A stretch of DNA of 64,000 nucleotides, taken from positions 62,001 through 126,000 of the forward strand of contig JADJBW010000013.1 of NCBI GenBank assembly GCA_016703525.1, given 5' to 3'. The notes beneath the pieces are model-generated. The model was not told the origin of the DNA, made no database searches, and saw only the letters and a program-made list of their open reading frames with translations. The first letter of the stretch is position 1, and each line of letters begins with the position of its first letter. The stretch is from Actinomycetota bacterium (GTDB lineage Bacteria; Actinomycetota; Acidimicrobiia; Acidimicrobiales; Microtrichaceae). Below, piece after piece: positions 59,111 through 64,000 of this stretch. The position numbers and the translations under genes are program-made.

Positions 59111-61600
59111 TCAGGCGCCGCCACCCACGTCCTCGAAGGCGGTGGCCCGGAACCGGTTCCAGTCCTCGTGCGCCCAGGTGATACTCGCCGCCCAGCCCGC
59201 CTCCGTCTGGACCAGGCAACTGACCGTGGCGTCATCGATTGACGTGCATGCGTCGGCCCCTCCCCTCAGGGCGCCATACGTGTCGTGGAGGGCGAGGATC
59301 TGATCAGCCACCTCGGGCGTCGCCAGCTTGGAGACGGTTGCCCGGTCTCCGGTGTTGGCCGCCTCGACCATGTCGCTGATCGTCGACTCGACGTCGATGA
59401 CTTCGACCGATTCCTGGACGAGCGCGCCGTCCTTCCACACCAGCTGTTCGGTTGCGTCGCGGCTCGGACAGCAGTGCGGGTCGCTCTCGGCCGAGGCCAT
59501 GAAGCGCACCTCGAGACCGTCGCCGGCGGTGACGCCGACAGCGACGAAACCCCAGCTCGACTCGACCCCGCTCCCGAAGTCCACGATCATCGGCGTGCGA
59601 TCCGCCGCCCGGACGACGAGCACGTCGAACGGGACCAACGTTCCGGTGAACTCGCAGACCGCTGCCGCAGCGCCGTCGGCAACCCCGTCACCATCGATGT
59701 CACCGATCGAGACGTCAAAGATCTCCGCCCGCGAGACCTCACCAAGGTCGTAGCGAGCGCACGTCGTCGCCACGTCGAGGGCTCTCATCTCGGCGTCGGT
59801 TACGCCGGCCGGTTTGGGGAGCTCGACCGAACGTTCGCCGATCCAGAACAGGTCCGCCGATGCGCGCCGGTTCATCTCGATCAGCAATTCCCCCGCCGAG
59901 CCGACGAGGTTGATCACGTCGATCGAGTTCTCCAGCAGCTCGATCCAACCGATCCCCGGGATCAGCTTCTTGATCGTCGCCTCGGCCAGGTCCGCAACCA
60001 TGCCGGCCGGGTCGAGCACCGAATCGAGCCCGAGCGCCGTGATCGCTGCCGCCCAGTCCACGGTTGCGACGACATCGATGAGGCCGGTCACGAACGTCTG
60101 CAGCAGGCCATACGTCGCGCCGACAGCCTCAAGCCCGTCGAGGTCGCGGTCGGCCGCCAGCGACAGGGAACGGAGGTACTCGTTCAGCGGAGTCGCAAGG
60201 TTCGTGGCGAGGTCGATCAGCGCGTCCGCAACCGGGTCCTCGCCCCGGCCACGAGCCGTGTCCGCAGCGTCGGGCCCACCGAGCGTTTCCGCAAGCGACT
60301 CGGCGAAGGCGTTCGACAGGTTCTTGCGCACGTTCTTCCGCGGCTTCTTGAGGTCCATGTCTTTGAGCAGACCGATGGCGGGAAGCACCAGGTCGGTGAT
60401 GAACGTGAGGGCAAAGGTCACCGGCGCCCCCGCATCGGACGCACCGATGACACCGTCGATGTCGGAGCCGTTCGGCCCACCGCCGAACGACACGGCGAGC
60501 AGCGGCTTCCCCCAGGCGGATGCCGGCATGTCGAACTCGGTCTCGGCATCGGCGAGGGAGTTGACGACCATGTCCTTGACCTTCTTCCACGCCTTCCCGA
60601 AGTCGCCCCCGCCCTCGCAGAGAAGGCCGAACGTGACCTTCTCGCAGAGCCATTTCGCGGATTCCTTGACGTACTCGGTTGCCATCGTCTTGACGAGGTC
60701 GGTGATGCCCGGGATCGCCCACCGCTTCGGCTCGATGAACCCGACGATCCGATTGTCGGCGAGCGGGTCCTCGATCGCCACCCAACGAGGCGTCGGGTTC
60801 TTGACGACGACCGTGTTGGTTTTCCCCGCAGCTGCCTTGTCGGACGCGAACGATACGCAGACAGCGTTCGGCCCGTAGCCGTCTGGGTCGACGATCTTGC
60901 CCTTGATGCAGCTCTTGTCGGTTTCGACCGCCGCGACCGGAGCGCGCAGGCCGGCGGTCGTCGCCGGGGCAGGGATCGGCGCTTCCGGGCCGCATCGACC
61001 GCCCGCGATGTTCGAGACCACCGCGTTCAGCGCGGCGACCAATGGCACATCGGCTCCGGCCAGCGGATCGATCCCGGCGACGACGAGGCGATGCACCTCT
61101 CGCGCCGCGTCATCGAGGCGGGGGTCGGCCAGCAGACACATCAGCACGACGGCGTCGACCACCGGGTCGCCGGTGGCGAGCCCGATACCACCGAAGGCGA
61201 CCGCCGCCGCGGTGGTCCGCTCATCAATGACCACCTTGCGAACCGGACCGAGCACGGCCGCTGCGGAGGGCACCACAGCGGCGAGTTGCACCCGCCCATC
61301 CGCCGCCGTTGCGGTGATCAGCCCTGTGGCGTCGCTGGTCTTGGTCGCCGTTGCGGACTGGGCGCCGACACCTCCGTCGAGCGAGATCGCCTTGCCCCCA
61401 AGAACGATCTGCGTCGGGGCGACGATCGCAGGATCGGCGGCGACGGTGACATCGATCTCGACTGCGGCCGTGGCCGGCGCTTGCATCGTCGTCGACGCCG
61501 ACCTGCGGATGTCGCCGGACTTGCCGCCGCAGCCCGGGAGCAGGACGGCAAGTCCTGCCACGCTCAGGAGGATCACTACCACTCGCCGGCGCCGTCTCAT
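59111..61600 (-). CDS. large secreted lipoprotein, unknown function
   Basis: 829 residues from the ATG at 61600. The signal peptide MRRRRRVVVILLSVAGLAVLLPGC gives a clear lipobox at Cys24. The body alternates beta-rich regions with helical stretches (VTFALTFITDLVLPAIGLLKDM; LGLDSVLDPAGMVADLAEATIKK) and near residue 680 has VSIGDIDGDGVADGAAAAV, a calcium-loop/FG-GAP-like piece. I do not recognise the full-length family. TACCGT six bases before the ATG suggests a leaderless transcript. Confidence 0.72.
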   Translation of the reverse strand: MRRRRRVVVILLSVAGLAVLLPGCGGKSGDIRRSASTTMQAPATAAVEIDVTVAADPAIVAPTQIVLGGKAISLDGGVGAQSATATKTSDATGLITATAADGRVQLAAVVPSAAAVLGPVRKVVIDERTTAAAVAFGGIGLATGDPVVDAVVLMCLLADPRLDDAAREVHRLVVAGIDPLAGADVPLVAALNAVVSNIAGGRCGPEAPIPAPATTAGLRAPVAAVETDKSCIKGKIVDPDGYGPNAVCVSFASDKAAAGKTNTVVVKNPTPRWVAIEDPLADNRIVGFIEPKRWAIPGITDLVKTMATEYVKESAKWLCEKVTFGLLCEGGGDFGKAWKKVKDMVVNSLADAETEFDMPASAWGKPLLAVSFGGGPNGSDIDGVIGASDAGAPVTFALTFITDLVLPAIGLLKDMDLKKPRKNVRKNLSNAFAESLAETLGGPDAADTARGRGEDPVADALIDLATNLATPLNEYLRSLSLAADRDLDGLEAVGATYGLLQTFVTGLIDVVATVDWAAAITALGLDSVLDPAGMVADLAEATIKKLIPGIGWIELLENSIDVINLVGSAGELLIEMNRRASADLFWIGERSVELPKPAGVTDAEMRALDVATTCARYDLGEVSRAEIFDVSIGDIDGDGVADGAAAAVCEFTGTLVPFDVLVVRAADRTPMIVDFGSGVESSWGFVAVGVTAGDGLEVRFMASAESDPHCCPSRDATEQLVWKDGALVQESVEVIDVESTISDMVEAANTGDRATVSKLATPEVADQILALHDTYGALRGGADACTSIDDATVSCLVQTEAGWAASITWAHEDWNRFRATAFEDVGGGA

Positions 61601-61612
61601 CGCCGCACGGTA
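61601..61612 (-). promoter_or_regulatory. candidate leaderless -10 of the large lipoprotein
   Basis: TACCGT on the minus strand (61612-61607) followed by six bases and the ATG at 61600; no ribosome-binding site. Confidence 0.4.
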
Positions 61613-61815
61613 GTCGGGCGATGCGAGGTGCGCTCGGGCGTTGAACTCGCGTTCCATGGCCCGGCCTCGCCAGCGGGTGGGGACGGAGGCACACCACCGC
61701 TACCGGCGGTAGATGTGGACACAACCTGTGACGCAGGTCTCTCAAGTTTTCGAATCATCCGATCGATTACCCACGGTAGGTTCGCCGCCATTCAGCCGAC
61801 CAAGAGGGGAATCGA

Positions 61816-62913
61816 ATGCTGTCCGATGAGGAACTGACCGCCCTGCTGTCGATCACCAACAGCGACCGAGACGAGACCACCCATGCGGTGACCGACCACG
61901 CGGACGCGATCTTCACGTGGGACTACGAAAAGGGCGCTCGCCCGGCCCTCGACAAGCTCTACGAGAAGGCCAAGGTGTCGCAGTGGAACGGCGAGACCGA
62001 CTTGCCCTGGCACCTCGATGTCGACCCCGAACGCGACATCGAGCAGATGGCGGGCACGTTCGAGTCGTTCGCGACCCAGGCCGACCTGAGCGGTACCCCG
62101 TTCGAAAAGTGGAGTGATCGCAACTGGATGGACTTCAACCTGGAGCAGCACGCGTGGACGCTCAGCCAGTTCCTTCACGGCGAGCAGGGCGCTCTGCTGT
62201 GCACCGCCAAGATCGTCGAGACCGTGCCGTGGATCGATGCCAAGTACTACGCCGCGACGCAGGTGATGGACGAGGCCCGCCACGTGGAGGTCTTCGCGAA
62301 GTACCTCGACACCAAGATCGAGCGCAAGTACCCCGTCAACGCGCACCTCGGCAAGCTGCTCGACGACATCATCCTCGACTCCCGCTGGGACCTCACGTAC
62401 CTCGGCATGCAGATCATGGTGGAGGGTCTGGCGCTCGCCGCGTTCGGCTTCATGCACGCGCTCACCGCCGAGCCGCTCCTCAAGCAACTCCTCCGCTACG
62501 TGATGAGCGACGAGGCGCGCCACGTTGCCTTCGGCGTGATCTCGCTGCAAAAGTACTACACCGGCCTGACCAACGCCAAAATGCTCAAACGCCAGGAGTT
62601 CGCGTACGAAGCCGCCGTGCGCATGCGCGACCGCTTCATGGGACAGGAGGTGTTCGAGCGCATGGGCGTCGATGTGCGCGACGCCCTCACGCTGGTCAAC
62701 CAAGACCCGGGCCGCCCCATCTTCCAGGCGATGCTGTTCTCGAAGATCGTGCCGAACTGCCGCAAGCTGGGCCTGCTCGATCGCAACGACGGCTGGCTGC
62801 GCGAGCGCTTCACCGAGATGGGCGTGATCGGCTTCGAGCACTGGGTCGACACCGGCGACGAATACGAGACCATGCAGCTCGGCGCCGACGAGCTCGCCCC
62901 TGCGGCGTCGTGA
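61816..62913 (+). CDS. ferritin-like diiron domain protein
   Basis: 365 residues; ATG preceded by AGAGGGGA. It carries the E...ExxH...E...ExxH diiron pattern: E123 (HGEQGALL), E153/H156 (DEARHVEVF), E203 (MVEGLALAAF) and E233/H236 (SDEARHVAFG). Length and spacing resemble uncharacterised ferritin-like or arylamine N-oxygenase (AurF-like) proteins more than ferritin itself. Probably an O2-dependent oxygenase or oxidase; substrate unknown. Its stop overlaps the GTG of the GH1 gene (GTGA, 62910-62913). Confidence 0.85.
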   Translation: MLSDEELTALLSITNSDRDETTHAVTDHADAIFTWDYEKGARPALDKLYEKAKVSQWNGETDLPWHLDVDPERDIEQMAGTFESFATQADLSGTPFEKWSDRNWMDFNLEQHAWTLSQFLHGEQGALLCTAKIVETVPWIDAKYYAATQVMDEARHVEVFAKYLDTKIERKYPVNAHLGKLLDDIILDSRWDLTYLGMQIMVEGLALAAFGFMHALTAEPLLKQLLRYVMSDEARHVAFGVISLQKYYTGLTNAKMLKRQEFAYEAAVRMRDRFMGQEVFERMGVDVRDALTLVNQDPGRPIFQAMLFSKIVPNCRKLGLLDRNDGWLRERFTEMGVIGFEHWVDTGDEYETMQLGADELAPAAS

Positions 62914-64000
62914 CCCTGCGTCGATCCGACTTCGGCGACGACTTCACCTGGGGGGTCGCGTCGGCAGCGTTCCAGATCGAGGGCGGCCACGAGGCCGACG
63001 GCAAACGCCCATCGGTGTGGGACGAAGCCGGCCGGCGCGGCAGAATCCGCGGCGGCGACGTCGGCAACCTCGCGATCGATGCCTTCCATCGCTACGAGGA
63101 AGACCTCGACCTGATCGCGGAGCTCGGCGTCAACGCCAATCGCTTCTCGATCAGCTGGCCACGCGTGTTCGGCGACGGCCGAGGTCCGTGGAACGCCAAG
63201 GGTGGCGACTACTACGACCGGGTGATCGACGGGTGCCTCGAACGCGGGCTCGAACCGTGGGTGACCGTCCACCATTGGGACCTTCCCCAAGCGCTCCAGG
63301 ACGAGGGCGGATGGACGCGGCGGGGAATCGTCGAGGACTTCGCCGCGTTCGCCGAGGAGGTGGCGCGACGATACGGCGACCGGGTGAAGCACTGGATGGT
63401 GTTCAACGAGCCGCTGTCGGTCGTCGGCCACATCGCGGGCGGGATCCACTCGCGCCTCGGCCCGCACCCGTTCCAGGCACTTGCGGCGACGCACCACATG
63501 AATCTGGCGTGCGCCGAGGCGGGTCGTCGCATGCGCCGGGCCCTGCCCGCCGATGCCCGCATCGGCACCACCCACGTGTTCTCCATCCAGGCTCCGTTCG
63601 ACACCGACGACGCGAAGCTGCGCCGGGCGCAACGAGCGCTCGACGCCATCACGATGGGCATGTTCCTCGACCCGGCGGCCGGCCTCGGCTATCCCTTCGA
63701 GGCGACCCCGCTCCTCGCCCCGATGAAGCGGGCGATCCACGACGGCGACCTCGACGCCGTGCGGTTCGACTACGACTTCATGGGCGTGCAGTACTACGGC
63801 CCGACACCAATGCGGCGCGCGCCGATTCCGGGCCTGGGCGGCATCCCGTTGCCGACCCTGCGCACGGCCGAGGCCAACGTGCGCTCCACCACCGGCATCC
63901 CCGTCGAACCCGAGGGGCTCATCGAAGTGCTGCGGCGGTACCGCAACCACCCGTCGTGTCGACGTTTCGTCATCACCGAGTCGGGCTTCGGCATGAAGGA
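62910..64000 (+). CDS. GH1 beta-glucosidase (3' end cut by window)
   Basis: 363 codons visible from the GTG at 62910. GH1 motifs: FTWGVASAAFQIEGG (glycone-site Gln/Glu), NRFSISWPRVFGDG, VTVHHWDLPQALQDEGGW, HWMVFNEPL with acid/base E167, and VITESGFGMK with nucleophile E357 (usual TENG here TESG). No signal peptide, so cytoplasmic hydrolysis of beta-glucosides is expected. About 80-100 C-terminal residues lie beyond the window. Overlap with the ferritin-like gene implies cotranscription. Confidence 0.93.
   Translation, partial: MTLRRSDFGDDFTWGVASAAFQIEGGHEADGKRPSVWDEAGRRGRIRGGDVGNLAIDAFHRYEEDLDLIAELGVNANRFSISWPRVFGDGRGPWNAKGGDYYDRVIDGCLERGLEPWVTVHHWDLPQALQDEGGWTRRGIVEDFAAFAEEVARRYGDRVKHWMVFNEPLSVVGHIAGGIHSRLGPHPFQALAATHHMNLACAEAGRRMRRALPADARIGTTHVFSIQAPFDTDDAKLRRAQRALDAITMGMFLDPAAGLGYPFEATPLLAPMKRAIHDGDLDAVRFDYDFMGVQYYGPTPMRRAPIPGLGGIPLPTLRTAEANVRSTTGIPVEPEGLIEVLRRYRNHPSCRRFVITESGFGMK

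Noticed and set aside
1..64000. tRNA, rRNA, prophage, integrase, plasmid functions
   Set aside because: Intergenic regions are short and none has a tRNA-like cloverleaf or matching gene.

Overview
High-GC actinobacterial chromosome segment. The gene content (Tat lipoproteins, giant DUF11/SdrD-B surface proteins ending in an LAFTG sorting signal, a TIGR03086 protein, a DUF222-HNH 13E12-type protein, mycobacterial-style MMPL and P450 genes) fits an Actinomycetota genome. My guess is an Acidimicrobiia/Ilumatobacter-like organism, but nothing in the window proves the class. Several genes have a TANNNT hexamer 6-7 bases before ATG and no Shine-Dalgarno, as expected for leaderless transcription. 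I see no rRNA, tRNA, CRISPR, transposase, integrase or plasmid function.

Layout. 1-2.1 kb: 3' part of cysE, a secreted agmatine-deiminase-like lipoprotein and a small membrane protein. 2.1-8.8 kb (minus): MMPL transporter, UDP-GlcNAc 2-epimerase (frameshifted), DUF2334 deacetylase-like protein and a GH-A-like glycosidase; the last three are coupled and look like a cell-surface polysaccharide module. 9.0-21.6 kb: one giant surface protein (about 4,199 residues after correcting one frame break). 21.8-23.9 kb: NfeD/SPFH pair and a TIGR03086 protein. 23.9-27.5 kb: SelO, nitroreductase, FmdB zinc ribbon, and DUF4188 divergent from a TetR regulator. 27.6-33.1 kb: fused double ABC exporter, small membrane protein, ECF sigma factor and a membrane protein that may be its anti-sigma partner, all overlapping. 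33.0-34.0 kb: rtcB with an internal deletion. 34.1-43.1 kb: a second giant surface protein (about 2,989 residues) with 789-bp DNA repeats, divergent from a second TetR. 43.8-49.8 kb: divergent UnbU-like/UnbV-like pair, followed on plus by DUF1905, DUF2461 and a GMC oxidoreductase. 50.0-51.4 kb: DUF222/HNH protein (frameshifted). 51.7-55.4 kb: Tat-lipoprotein intradiol dioxygenase, GH94/GH36-like glycosidase and a membrane PH-like protein. 55.7-59.0 kb: exonuclease III (7-bp duplication), cytochrome P450 and phospholipase-C-type phosphoesterase. 59.1-64 kb: large lipoprotein, ferritin-like diiron protein and a GH1 beta-glucosidase cut by the window end.

Main message. Seven genes carry a reading-frame break that is readable at base level (wecB, both surface proteins, the ABC exporter, rtcB, the HNH gene, xthA). 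This density suggests uncorrected sequence errors at most sites, but the 7-bp duplication in xthA and the missing middle of rtcB look more like true mutations. The most biologically interesting items are the two giant sortase-type surface proteins with sigma-28-like promoter candidates, the divergent UnbU/UnbV pair outside any enediyne cluster, and the wecB-DUF2334-glycosidase module.
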